This document shows positions 43,344 through 54,900 of a stretch of 64,000 bases of DNA, in pieces; position 1 is the first letter of the stretch, and each line of letters begins with the position of its first letter. The notes beneath the pieces are model-generated. The model worked only from the letters and a program-made list of their open reading frames with translations, was not told the origin of the DNA and did no database searches. The stretch comes from Promerops cafer (Eukaryota > Chordata > Aves > Passeriformes > Nectariniidae), in assembly GCA_013398275.1 (NCBI GenBank), contig VZSE01002216.1:1638-65637 (forward strand), written 5' to 3'. Both the position numbers and the translations under genes were made by a program.

Positions 43344-46300
43344 CTGTATATAAGTATAGATCTGTGGAGAAGTGGCTACACTGAAATGATTCTACCTCAG
43401 TTTCCTTCTCTGGCTGAACAGGACTGAAAATTCACTCCAGTTCCTCAAGTTTTATCAACAGCCTTGAGAAATCTAAACTTTAAATATAAATGACAGTGTT
43501 AAGGGAAGTTTTAAAGCCTCTTTTTAGCTGATTATTTGGGAAATGACCATTTCTGGAAGTGGTCAACCACTGCTTAGAGTCACCAAAGCAAATAATTTAA
43601 GTGTTTTATTTTTCTGATCCTCTCCTGAAACCTCTGTGGCTCTGGATTTGCTGTTGTGCTGTGTTTGTGCAGGGTTTGGGAGAGGCTTTTTGCTGAGCAG
43701 GCAGTGCAGGAATCCACTGAGCCTCTGCTTTGTGCTCTCAGAGCTCTGCAGCTGATGCCCTGGGTGTCAACCAGGCTGGGATTCATTTCCAGTTTGGAAT
43801 CCAAAGTCATGCTGGTGCTTGGATACCACAGGACAAATCATTTTGGATCAAATCTATCAGAAATATCATTAGTAGCCACGTACATTGGGAAAAGTCATCA
43901 TGTTCATTACTTGAACTAGGATATTACTTTAGGGAGAGGTTTTTTGGTGGTTCCTCACCTTCCCTGCCAGCAGAAGGTGCCTGCAGGGTTCTCCTGCAGC
44001 TCTGCCAGGAGCACAGGAGCTTCCAGAACCTCTTGGAACAGCTCTTGGAAGTCCAACAATCAAACCCCTTTTGCTTTTGCCTTAAAAGCTTTTCAAGAGC
44101 TTCTCCTCACTGCTGCTTCATCTCTTTTCTTCTGGGACGTACAAATTGTTCTTGATTTGAGGGGTCTGCACAGCCCTGCTTAACTGGAAGTGATGGGAAG
44201 AGCCCGAGCTCTTGCTGGTAAAAATAATGACAGGGAAAACTCTGATTTCCAGGTGTGCCAAATGCCAGCTTCCAGTGCTGGCACTGACCTTGTCCCAGCA
44301 GGAATAAATGGGATGCTGGGAAAGATACCACTGCTGATAATGGATGTGATTGGGGTTTATGAGGAGCTGCATGAGAGCTCTTCATTTTTATTGCCTGAAT
44401 TCTGCCATGCCCTTCCCTCCCCAGCATGATTTTACTGTGTTGACTGAGGAGCAGGATCATAAAAGGAGCAGTTAAACCCTGGATCCTCCTTCCCTAGAAC
44501 TGATAAGACTTTATGGCCAATAATTTTCCACTTATTTCATTTTCCCAACTTAGTTGTGTTAATTTCCTGTAGGTTTTCTTTCATTCTCCCACCAAAAAAA
44601 AAAGGTTCTTTTAAAGTGAAAATGAGCATTGCCTTTGTGTTCATGAATTTTTAATTGACTCGATGCTGGGAGTATTTGAGATCTGCCAAGTGTATGGATT
44701 TTCCTATATCCAAGGAATCATGGAGAAGCATTTCTACGGGCAGAATGTATTGATTGAAAATGCATTAAGAATTTTTTTTTTTTAATTTATTTATGCTATT
44801 GCCTGGCTAAAAAGTGTGATTTGCAAAGCCTGGTTACAATTTACCCATGAACATTTTATAAGGCCACTTAAGCCATGAAATATTATCTTTATCCTTGCCC
44901 TTGGCAAGGGCAGGGAAGGGAGGATGGATGGGAATTCAGGAGACGTTCACATGCAGCAGGACTCGTGACTATAACTGGGCAAAGGGAGATCTCTCAAAGG
45001 CTTTATTCTGTCAAGTGACCCAGAAATGGGCAAGAGGACAGAAAGTGGATTTGTCAGAGAAAAAACTATGGGAGTAAGCTGGCAGCAAATATGGAAAAGG
45101 AGAAAAAACTGGGATGCAAAAGTCCTGGATCTACGAGAGTGCAGGTAATCCAAAAGGCTGTTGGCAAGTTCCAAGATTAATTTGCAGAGTTCTCAGCTCT
45201 TGGCTGCCCATTTCAGTTGTTTGTAAAAGAGATTCCCAGCTATGGCTGGGATTTTCAAAGGAGCCTGCACTGGGCTCTCAGTGATGTTTGGAATATTAAT
45301 TCCTGCAGCAGTTAACTCGGGAGCCATTGGATTGTTTTGCTGTACAAGTCCCCCTTTGCCAGGGAGCCTAAGTGGGAAAAAGGAGCCTCAGTGCCACCGA
45401 ATATTTCATATTCCTGCCTGGCAGCCCTTGGGCTGGTGAGAGGTGATGATTTTGTGCTTTGTGCTCTGAGCTGAGCACGGAAGGACCTTGGCCCAGAAGG
45501 GCCAGCGTGCCTGGAGCCAAGGCCACAGTGGAATTTGGACACTGCAGTCCAAGAGTGAAGTTCTCCAAGCCCTGCCTCGTTAGTGAGGTGCCAGACACAG
45601 CTGGGGTGAGCGCCAGCCCTTGCTCAGAAGCACTGCTGGTTCCTCCTCGGGAGAAGATCCCATGGGATCACTGATACCCCCTTGGAACAGCCATGCTGTG
45701 AGCAGAGGAGCAGGAATGTGATGGCAGAGGCAGAACATGTCTTGGATCTGGAGGTTTTCTTCAGCTCAGAGTGGCCTCTTCTAAATCCTGTGGAAAAAAT
45801 GATCCCTGGGCTCATTTCCATGCTGGGAGCTGCCCTGGGAAGGAGCAATCCTGGTTTGCTCTGGTTTGTTGGAGGTTTTTGGAGCTGGCACTGGCAAATC
45901 CACCAGTTGAGGGAAGGGAATGTGCTGGCCAAGGGCACAGGGCAGAAGGAGTCTTTCCACCCCAGCTTCACCTGGCTCCAGGACAACTCCATGGATAAAG
46001 GGAACAGCCCCCAAAACTGCCAAGTCAGCACTTTCTGCAGGCACTTTGCAGGAAAAAATGTGCAGGAAGGTGTTGGCAAGGCCCTGACAAAACTGGTGGT
46101 CTTTCCTTAAATCCAGCTGAACCATCAGATGGCCAAGGATTTCCAGTTTGGCCAACGCTGGTGGATTTTTCCAATTTTAAAACTCTTCCATTGCACTGAG
46201 GTAATGAAATTGGGCAGACACCCCGAGATGGGCTGGCAGCAGCCACAGGAAACTGGGAATGCAGTCAGTTTAATATCCTCCTTTTCACTTCTCCAGCATT

Positions 46301-48346
46301 CTGACACTTCCACAAAGCTGCTCCCAATATCCATTCTCTTGGCATAATTAATGCAAATCACATGCAGGATTAAAGGTTGAGTAATTAACATGATCTAATT
46401 GCTGCAAAATAATAATAACAACCTCCTTAATAACGGGTTTATTTCTATTGCATCTGGACCAAGGAAATCTCCATAAACAAGGCAAAAAACCTCAGCCAGG
46501 GAACGTGGAAAACAGGAAGGGGATGGATTTTTTTCACTCTGAACATGGAGAAATCAGGCACAGCATATTGGGTGATAGTTCCTATGGAAACCCTTTATAA
46601 CTGAACAGCAGAACATTTGAAAGCCTCATAAATTTTTTGGGAATGTTTCTCTTGCATTACCTCCTTCAGGCCAGTTTTCCATATTGAACAAGTTTTTTCC
46701 ATGTGTAACAAGTTTTTAAGGACAAAATATTGTGGGGGTGCTGGAAATTCCAGGCTCTGCTGGCAGGGAGAAATCATGGTCTGGTTTATCTTCTCCAAAC
46801 AAATTGCTGGTTCTGTGCCTGTTCCCTCCCAGTCCATCCTCAGTTAATTACAGCAAATTTCCTCCAGGTTTATAATTAGCCAGATCCAAGGAGCAGTAAT
46901 GGAGATGTATGGATTTACCCTGTGGAATGCTTTCACCCCCAGAATTATGATTTCCCTGGTTTTTTGGTGGTAAATGATTTTGTAATTCCCTCTGAATTCT
47001 CACTAGCAGTTTCCAGTTCCTGGAAAATTGGTGCTCTTAGGGACTCTGAGACTGAATTATTTGGAATTCCCATTTGCAGCACATTCATGGGCTGGCCAAT
47101 AAAAATACTCCTGGTAAGAATGTGGGGCTGGACCTGCTTTTGCCAGGAATCCAAGGAACATTTGGAGGTTTTTTAATACTAAAATTGCCAAAATGCACTT
47201 GGTGCCAATAACTAATGACTAAATTTGAAGCTGAGTGAGGAAAAAGAAAGCCTGAGTGGGAAGAATGGTGATTTAAAGCAGGGAGGGCATTGATTCAGGA
47301 GAAAGTGTTGCAGAGGTTCCCTGTGAATATCTGGGCCATTTATTGAGGAGAATTGTATTTGTTTGATCTCATTTTCCTTTGTTCTAGTTATTATTCAAGA
47401 ACTTGGCTTTGTGGTGTTTATTTTAATATTTACTCTTTTTTTTTGCTGCCTTTAAACACAACCACACAGATCTGCTAATGATGCATGGGGCAACAAAAGT
47501 TTGGAATTCTGCAGCAGAGACCACAGGTCCCAAAATAGCCCATTACAGCAGAGGCCAGTAATGATTTCCTTGCAGGAGTTACTCACTTGGTAAGTTACAG
47601 CTCTGAACTCTCCCACCTTTTTACTATTTATTTGCAGGGCACTGAGTTAAAGAGTGGAAGCAAGGAGAAGCTGCTCACCAGGCTGACCCTGAGATAATCC
47701 ATCATTCCCAAAGTCAGGAGCAGCAAATTCACAGCCAGCAGGTTCCACTTCAAATGTTTGGCAAAGAGTTTTTGTGCCTGGATGGAAAAAACAGGAGTAA
47801 AGAAACATCCCAAGTTTGGGCATGTCATGGAATGGTGCACTGAGAATGCCAAAAGTATTGGAATTTGTAGGGGAAAAAAGGATAAAGGAACTCCTTTTGG
47901 CACCTCTGGTGTGTTTTGGATGCAGTGTGTATTGTGAGGTGATCTGGGTGATCATCACCAAGCCAATTATTGCTGTTGAAAATGAAATCTGCATCTTTTG
48001 GATGCAAAATCTCAGTGTGTTGATGAAACCAAAGGAGCAGCTGGAGCAGGAATGGTGGGAACAGCAGGGACAAAGGGAATGGCATTGTTTGTGGTGTTGA
48101 CATGAAGTGTGAGGGTAATCCATGATTTTGATGGAATGTGCAGCAGCTGATGGGTTCCACGTCCCCCTGCAGGAAACATTTAATTGTTTAATTTCTCTTT
48201 CATTAAGCCATAAAGAGCTCACAGATACACTCCCAGTTCCTCAAATACCTGGGAGTATCAGGTGGGTCTTGTATCCTACAGATGTTCTCAGTCTTGGCTT
48301 TCACTTCATGTGCACAGATCTGAATTTGTTTGTACTCCTGGATGTA

Positions 48347-48452
48347 GAATCCCAGAAAATCCCAGAATCCTGGACTGCTTTGGGTTGGGAGGTACCTTAA
48401 ATCCCATTTCATTCCACCTTCCTCCAGCCCAGCCTGGACAATTATGCCTGAC
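48347..48452 (-). mobile_element. CR1 3' fragment, antisense
   Basis: 'agaatcccagaaaatcccag', 'gctttgggttgggaggtacc' and 'ttaaatcccatttcattcca' are the reverse complement of a CR1 3' end. Confidence 0.78.
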
Positions 48453-50517
48453 TGCACCTGTAATTCCAAAAGGATGTTTGGAATTACAATTCTAATTCAC
48501 ACTCATCCCATAAAAATTATAAAATATATATATTTATATATTCCAAAGCTGCAGAAGCACAGGGAAATTTATCTTTTTAGGAGAGCTACAAATGCAACTG
48601 CTGGAGTTGGGTAGATTACTCTTAATTAGCAGGGAATTTAATGAACTAAATTAAATTATTACAAGGTGGTTTATCAGTCTGACAGCATCAGGGCAGCAGC
48701 ACAACTGAAGTTACACTGGACTATTCTACTTTTTAATAATGCTTTTTGCTTCTGCAGCAATATTGAAACCCAATAAAAGTGTTTTAGAAAATGGAAAACT
48801 GTTTAGATCAAAGCATAAATGTGGAGGGCTTTGGTTTGGAAGCTCCAGAAAAGGAGTCAAAGTCATATAAATATTTCATGGAAAACTGTAATCAACAGGA
48901 GGAAATTCCTTAAGGAAATACCTGCATGCCTTGGCTCAGCATCCTCTTCCTCCTGGAACAGCTCTTGTTTTGGGAGGCTGGTATCACCTGGACGTGAACA
49001 CTGGGGGGAAAAGATGAATACTTTGACCTACAAAATACAAAATTTTAAATATCTATCCCTAACCAAGAAAAAAAAAGTCTATTTCTCTGATATTTTATAT
49101 ATTCTCTGTATATATTCCTGTTTTCTCGAGTTTCTCTGGTGCTATTTACTGCAGGAATTTTGTTTGTGCCATTAATATCAAACCATTCATCTCTGAATTC
49201 TTTCAGCAATGCACTTTAAATTTGAATTACTTAAATTCAGGGACACCTGCAGCCCATCAAAAGAAGACCAAAAAAAGGCAATTTTTGAGGAGGCAATTGC
49301 TGTAGGTAGAATTAATGAGCACTGGTTACAGGTGAAGCAGTGTCCACCTTCAAACTGGAAAATTAATGGTAAAATGAATTACTCTGCTTGAATTCCTTCA
49401 TTAACATCACTAAATTTTATGATGTTTGAGCAGATCCATAATTTCTGCTGTAATAGCTTGATCTGGTGATAATTTTGAGGAGATATTACATGCTTCAGTA
49501 TTCCTAGGAGAAAAGAGTTCCTTTTTCATGATCCCAGAATTATTTACATCCCATAATCAAGGAATCCTTCACACCTCTCATTTACAAAGATTTTATTTAC
49601 TAAAAATAGTGCAAATATCGAAAAGGGAAAAATATGCAAAAAGGAATAATGCAAAAATTGAAAAATTACCTGTTTGAGAAAAAATTAGGGAAAAGGAAGC
49701 CCTTGAACAGAAGCTTGTCAGCTGTCAATTTTTAAATAATAAACCAAAACTCTCTTTGATTACTGTAGCTTTAAAATTCATTTTAGAAGTGAAGAAAGTC
49801 CAAGATACTTTGTATTCTTAGCTTGTTTTGGTTTGGGCTAAAGCACTTTCTAAAATAATTTTTTATTTTGTAACTGGTTTTTTAATTTGTAACTGATAAT
49901 TAAAATGGCACCTTGAGCCTAGTCAAGAGTTATCCATCAGAATTAGATTTTCTTGATAAGAGTTGTCACGTACACCCAATTAAACTCCAAGTGTTCTTCC
50001 AATTTCCTTTTTAAGACTCTCTATGTTTCAGGTCTGGATTCTCTTTTGCCTGTTCTTTGTGGTTGGCCTCGTGTCTAAAAGTGGCTACAAATATTTAAAT
50101 TATTCTTCACTCATTTATAGCAATGATGACAACGTTAAGAGCTAAATTTACTATGTTGTAAATGACATTGCATGGAACTATGCTAGAGGAAAAATGGATT
50201 TTCCAAAAGAAAAACCTATTTTATTTTTTAAAGTGGGTGCTGAGTGAGTGAAATGTTTTATGGACAGAAACTTCATGGAAGGAGAAATTTATTTTACAGT
50301 GATTCCATGAAATACTGTCCTTCTGTTGTGATGCTGGGCTCTTTTTTATGGCAGGTCACAGCCCCATGCCTGTCCTCTGTGTCACCAAGCAGCATCCAGG
50401 TGCTGTTTTCCCCATTTTCATGGATTTTAATTCATTTGCCACATTCCTGATGAGGAATAAAACTGGGACACGATCACTCTGGGCCATTGTGCCTGCTGAT
50501 CTCCAGTGGAGTTCTTG

Positions 50518-50575
50518 GGTTCACTTGGGATATTAGGTTGGACTCGATCTCAGAGGTCTTTTCCAGCCTAATTGA
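50518..50575 (+). mobile_element. CR1 3' tail remnant
   Basis: 'ggttggactcgatctcagag' followed by 'gtcttttccagcctaattga' matches the last part of a CR1 element. Confidence 0.7.
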
Positions 50576-50794
50576 TGCTGTGGATCTGCTTTTTTTTGTT
50601 GCTGTTCTGTATTTCAGTCTCTGCTGGTGGATCTGTATCTAGGGAAGGTGGCAGTGATGGGGATTTGGGGCATGATTCCTGCTGGGTGAGGAAGAGGAAC
50701 GGTGCCCTGGCCTTGGCTTCCATCGGGATGGATCCTGGGGCAATTTCCCTCACAACAGAGCCCTAGCTGCTCTCCAGAGCACTCAAATCCTTCC

Positions 50795-51039
50795 CAAAAA
50801 TCTGTCTGGAGATGCGTTACTGTGGGTTTGAAGTGAGAAGGGCCTGAGGGTGCGGGTGGACAAGGAGCAGTCCCTGAGCCAGCAGAGTGTCCTGGGGAAC
50901 AAGTGGGATCTTCAGGCAGAGCATTGCCAGCAGGTCAGGGGTGATCCTGCCCCTGTGCCCAGCCCTGGAGGCACCTCTGGGGTGCTGTGTCCAGCTCTGG
51001 ATCCTCAGCACAGCAGGGACAGGAGCTCCTGGAGCTGAG
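50795..51039 (+). mobile_element. CR1 fragment cut by the assembly gap
   Basis: 'gtgggtttgaagtgagaagg', 'gggatcttcaggcagagcat', 'tgccagcaggtcaggggtga', 'gggtgctgtgtccagctctg' and 'aggagctcctggagctgag' belong to the end of the CR1 reverse-transcriptase gene, upstream of the parts seen in the other copies. The element continues into the N gap. Confidence 0.82.
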
Positions 51040-51702
51040 NNNNNNNNNNNNNNNNNNNNNNNNNNNNNNNNNNNNNNNNNNNNNNNNNNNNNNNNNNNNN
51101 NNNNNNNNNNNNNNNNNNNNNNNNNNNNNNNNNNNNNNNNNNNNNNNNNNNNNNNNNNNNNNNNNNNNNNNNNNNNNNNNNNNNNNNNNNNNNNNNNNNN
51201 NNNNNNNNNNNNNNNNNNNNNNNNNNNNNNNNNNNNNNNNNNNNNNNNNNNNNNNNNNNNNNNNNNNNNNNNNNNNNNNNNNNNNNNNNNNNNNNNNNNN
51301 NNNNNNNNNNNNNNNNNNNNNNNNNNNNNNNNNNNNNNNNNNNNNNNNNNNNNNNNNNNNNNNNNNNNNNNNNNNNNNNNNNNNNNNNNNNNNNNNNNNN
51401 NNNNNNNNNNNNNNNNNNNNNNNNNNNNNNNNNNNNNNNNNNNNNNNNNNNNNNNNNNNNNNNNNNNNNNNNNNNNNNNNNNNNNNNNNNNNNNNNNNNN
51501 NNNNNNNNNNNNNNNNNNNNNNNNNNNNNNNNNNNNNNNNNNNNNNNNNNNNNNNNNNNNNNNNNNNNNNNNNNNNNNNNNNNNNNNNNNNNNNNNNNNN
51601 NNNNNNNNNNNNNNNNNNNNNNNNNNNNNNNNNNNNNNNNNNNNNNNNNNNNNNNNNNNNNNNNNNNNNNNNNNNNNNNNNNNNNNNNNNNNNNNNNNNN
51701 NN
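51040..51702. other. Assembly gap (663 N)
   Basis: All bases are N. The gap lies between a CR1 fragment and a GC-rich block. This is the common drop-out pattern at bird promoters, and the missing bases probably include the RAVER2 first exon. Confidence 0.98.
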
Positions 51703-51925
51703 CGGCTGTGTGGGGCGGCTTTGTTACCTGCGGAGAGCGGCTGCGGCTCTCCCGTCCGCGCCCTCACCGGAGGCCACGCCGGGCTGGCCGGGCACCGCTC
51801 CCCGGGGAACGCCGCGGTCGCGGCCCGGGGCGTGAGGGAGCGAGGCGGGGGCTCGGTGTGGGGTGAGCGGGTAACGGGAGCGCCGCCGGAGAGGCGGCAC
51901 CTGTGTGCGCGCAGGTAGGGCACTG
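51703..51925 (+). promoter_or_regulatory. RAVER2: CpG-rich block beside gap, probable RAVER2 promoter region
   Basis: The 220 or so bases after the gap are dense in CG (gcggcacc, ccgccgg, ggcccgggg), in sharp contrast to the AT-rich surroundings. The block lies upstream of RAVER2 exon 2 in the right orientation, where exon 1 is expected. I could not find the expected exon 1 end (a frame resembling KILVKNLPQDS) in visible bases, so coding exon 1 is probably inside the gap. A CAG/gtaggg at 51912-51920 could be a donor of a non-coding exon. Confidence 0.6.
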
Positions 51926-54900
51926 CAGCACAGCCGCTTTCGGTGCGAAATCTGGGCGAAAAAGCTTCCAGACTGGCTTCTTTTTTATTATTGTGAGGTG
52001 AGCCAGACGTTGAGAGGGAAAGCGGTTTTCCGCAGTCTGACGGTGGTTTAGGAAAATTCCGCTCAAATTGCTGCTGTTGGTAGGAGATGATCGCTGAACT
52101 CTTCAACCGAGTGCTGTGAGTCAGATGCCGAGGTGATTGAGCTGCACAGTCACTTCACCAGCTCCAAACACACAACTTGATGCACGAGTATTAAAAAAAA
52201 AAAAACCAGTAGCTGCGCCTTTTGTTCTGCTCTGCTCCTCGTGTGCCTCCCCCTTCCCTCTAAAGCACAGGTGGTTTGTACTACCTGCGGGTAAGAGCAG
52301 CACGTGCAGACTCTCGATTTCTGCATAACTCCGGCAGAAAAAGGGGCTATTCATGCTGGAGAGGCTCTCTGGGCGCTCGCAGTAACCCGAGCCGCAGCAC
52401 CCAGCTGGCCGCTGCACTTCTGGCTGTCCTGTTCTCGCGTCCGCGGTGCCTCTCGGGGCGTCTGGCCCCGCTCTAGCAGGTTAAAAGTTTGGAGCTGACA
52501 GCTTTGTTAGGGTGCTTTAGGCACCTCCGTTTATAGCAGCCTGGTGAGCTGATCGATGGCAAACTCGCGGCTGGGTGAACGCTGCTAATCTCCGTCTCTT
52601 CGTGAAGTGGCAGTGTTGACAGAGAGGGCTTTGCTGGTGTGTCACCAGATGCTCGCTGGGGATGGCCAGGGCTGGAGCGCTCTCTGGCACTCCTGTTGTG
52701 TCCCCTGCTCCCACTGCAGGCCTTCCATTAATTCCCGGGTGGGAATTCACCTCTGTGGAACCTTTCAAGTTTGGCGTTGCTTGCTCAGCCAGTGTGTGCT
52801 ACAGGGAAATATCAACATTAAAGTCAAGTTTGGCAGCTGCGGAGTCTTCTGGTAGTTTGCCTTTTTTTTTTTTTTTTTTTTTTGATGGCTTAAAAGCAGC
52901 ACTTAGATGCCTTTTTCTCCTATATGTCAGCTTCTAATGTTGTCCTGAACACCATGTACAGATCCTAAAATGCACTTTACATTTTGGTTTTTAACATTGA
53001 TGAGCTACTGGTGGTGGTAATAAAGACAGAAGAGTTGTGCTATAGAGAGAAAGTTTCTGTCCTGGAGCAGTTTTGGAAGGAAGTGTGTTTGTGGTCAGGC
53101 ATGTTAAGTCTACCTGTGTATTTGGCTGTCATATACTTCCAAAATTACTAAGAAATTTAATATTTCTTGTTGCCAGTTAACACCTGTGGTAAACATGGGT
53201 TTGTCTTCTGTTTTCTCCTTGAAGTAATTGGTGAGCCAAGTAAAATCAGATAAACTGTTTCTGACCTGGCCAGTTTTATTCACTGTCAAGAGGGAGATGA
53301 ACATCACTGAAATGCAGCCAAGTCTCCCAGAATAGATTTTCATAAATGTAACTATTCATCGCTGAGCGTTGGGGTGTTGGCTTTGCTGCCATTTGTTGTT
53401 AAGTGAAGAGTGAGGCCAAGATTTACCAAAATAGTTTTGAAGTGAAAAATGACTGTTCTGCTGATAGAGAGATTGGTGGGGATACTCAGTTTTGTCAGAA
53501 AAGTAGGAAAAAAATTGTTTTTTTACTATGAAGTTACATAATGAATATAATTCCTCTGCCAGTTGTAGCTACATATTAACTTTATTGCTGTACTTGTAAT
53601 CTTCAATTACCTTTGGAGCTCCACCCGTGTTAAACTAAATTAAATAAATAAATTACTCTTGAGGCCACAGAAGAAATGTCCCTTGGCCATGAGGTTTCTG
53701 AACCAGAAACAGGTTTGCAGTCTTAAAAACCAGAGCTCGACCTACAAATAGACACCTGCAGGATCAGTGTTTCTTCAGGCAATTCTCTCACTACAGCCAC
53801 GGAGAAAGGATTTTTTTATGGCAGATCTGTGTGAACAATTTACATCTTCACTGTTCTTGAAGGCAGAGTCTCCATTTGCTGTTCAGCTGGCAAGTCAGTC
53901 GATGTTGAACTCTTCCAGAGTTGCCAGGTAGTTCCCCAAATTGATCCTCATGGGATTCCTCCAGCACAATATGAAACGTGGGGTGTGATAATGACCCAGA
54001 AATGGCCACAGGCTGTTGCTGACCTTTCCAAATCTTCAGATCTTTGTTATCTGCAGCAGTGACTGTGCCTTGAGGGCAGAATTCAGTACTGGGGGTGGAG
54101 CAGGATCACAAGAGGCTTCCCTGTTTCTCCATGGAGCTTGGCTGGGATGTGTGCTTGGAGCAGCGATCCACTCTGCTCCTGCAGCCTTGGCATTCCACGC
54201 TCCTCCAATTCCAGTTCTTCTTGCCGGAGGGGGAAGTGTCCTGTGCTCTTAGTGCAGTCATTGTATGGCTTCAGTAGGGCAGGGCAGTGATGTGGGGTGT
54301 TGTGCAGTAGGATCATCCCCTTGGTGTCAGTCCTTTTGAAGAACAGCAGATAGTGAGTCTGTTCTTGTTAGCATGAAGAGCCTCTGATGTGGTGTTGTGC
54401 TCAGACTGATGTTTGCAGGAAGTCTTTGCCAAGAGACTTAAAAGTGAGCGTGGTGGTAGTGATTCCTTTCATCGCCTGGCAATGGATCAGGGATCTCTTG
54501 GGTTGCCTTGTTGTGTGTGCATCTCCCTGAGCCATCATCCATTCCAGCAGCAGGGAACACGGTCCCGTGGGATGTTGTGAGAGCAGAAATTGCAACCAGA
54601 AGGTCCTTGGAACAATCCTAAAACTGTTCCCAGTGCTCTGGAGGAGGAGGACTGCTCTGAGCAGAGAGGGAAGGAAACATCTTCCTCTCTCCTTTTCTGC
54701 TAAAGAGATGCCAAGAACTTCAGCATGACCAGAATGGAAGTGAAGTTGTACCTCACTAAACATGAAGTTTTATTTTGAGTTTGTACTGGTTTTTATCCCA
54801 GCCAGCAAATAAGCACCACACAGCCACTTTTTCACTTCTTCACTGCTCTGGTGCTGAGGAGAATCAGGGGAAAAGTAAAGCTTGGGAGTTCAGAACAGTT

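Larger units (their letters stand above)
41196..43360 (+). other. CACHD1: CACHD1 3' untranslated region
   Basis: The first 800 or so bases are a tandem repeat. From about 42.07 kb the sequence becomes unique, and from about 42.6 kb it is AT-rich as expected for a conserved avian 3' UTR. AATAAA occurs at 42843-42848 and 43338-43343, so two nested mRNA ends are plausible. A Pumilio-type element TGTAAATA is at 42678-42685 and TGTATATA is at 43345-43352. The exact end is inferred. Confidence 0.65.
43361..51039. other. Intergenic region between CACHD1 and RAVER2
   Basis: 7.7 kb, mostly unique AT-rich DNA. I found CR1 remnants near 48.4, 50.5 and 50.8 kb, a T-run near 44770 and A/T-only stretches near 48.52 kb. 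Open frames up to about 190 codons have no recognisable domain, and I see no RNA gene. Confidence 0.7.

Noticed and set aside
45682..46110. 142-codon open frame in the intergenic region
   Set aside because: No recognisable domain, overlapping frames on both strands, and no promoter or splice context.
47647..48222. 191-codon open frame on the - strand
   Set aside because: The translation has no domain likeness and no supporting signals. The region looks like ordinary intergenic DNA.
51900..51920. End of RAVER2 coding exon 1 at CAG/gtaggg
   Set aside because: The upstream frame does not resemble the expected RRM1 start. A non-coding exon remains possible.
50817..52106. Open frames of 282-429 codons across the gap
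   Set aside because: They are open only because N bases cannot give stop codons. The flanks are CR1 and GC-rich DNA.
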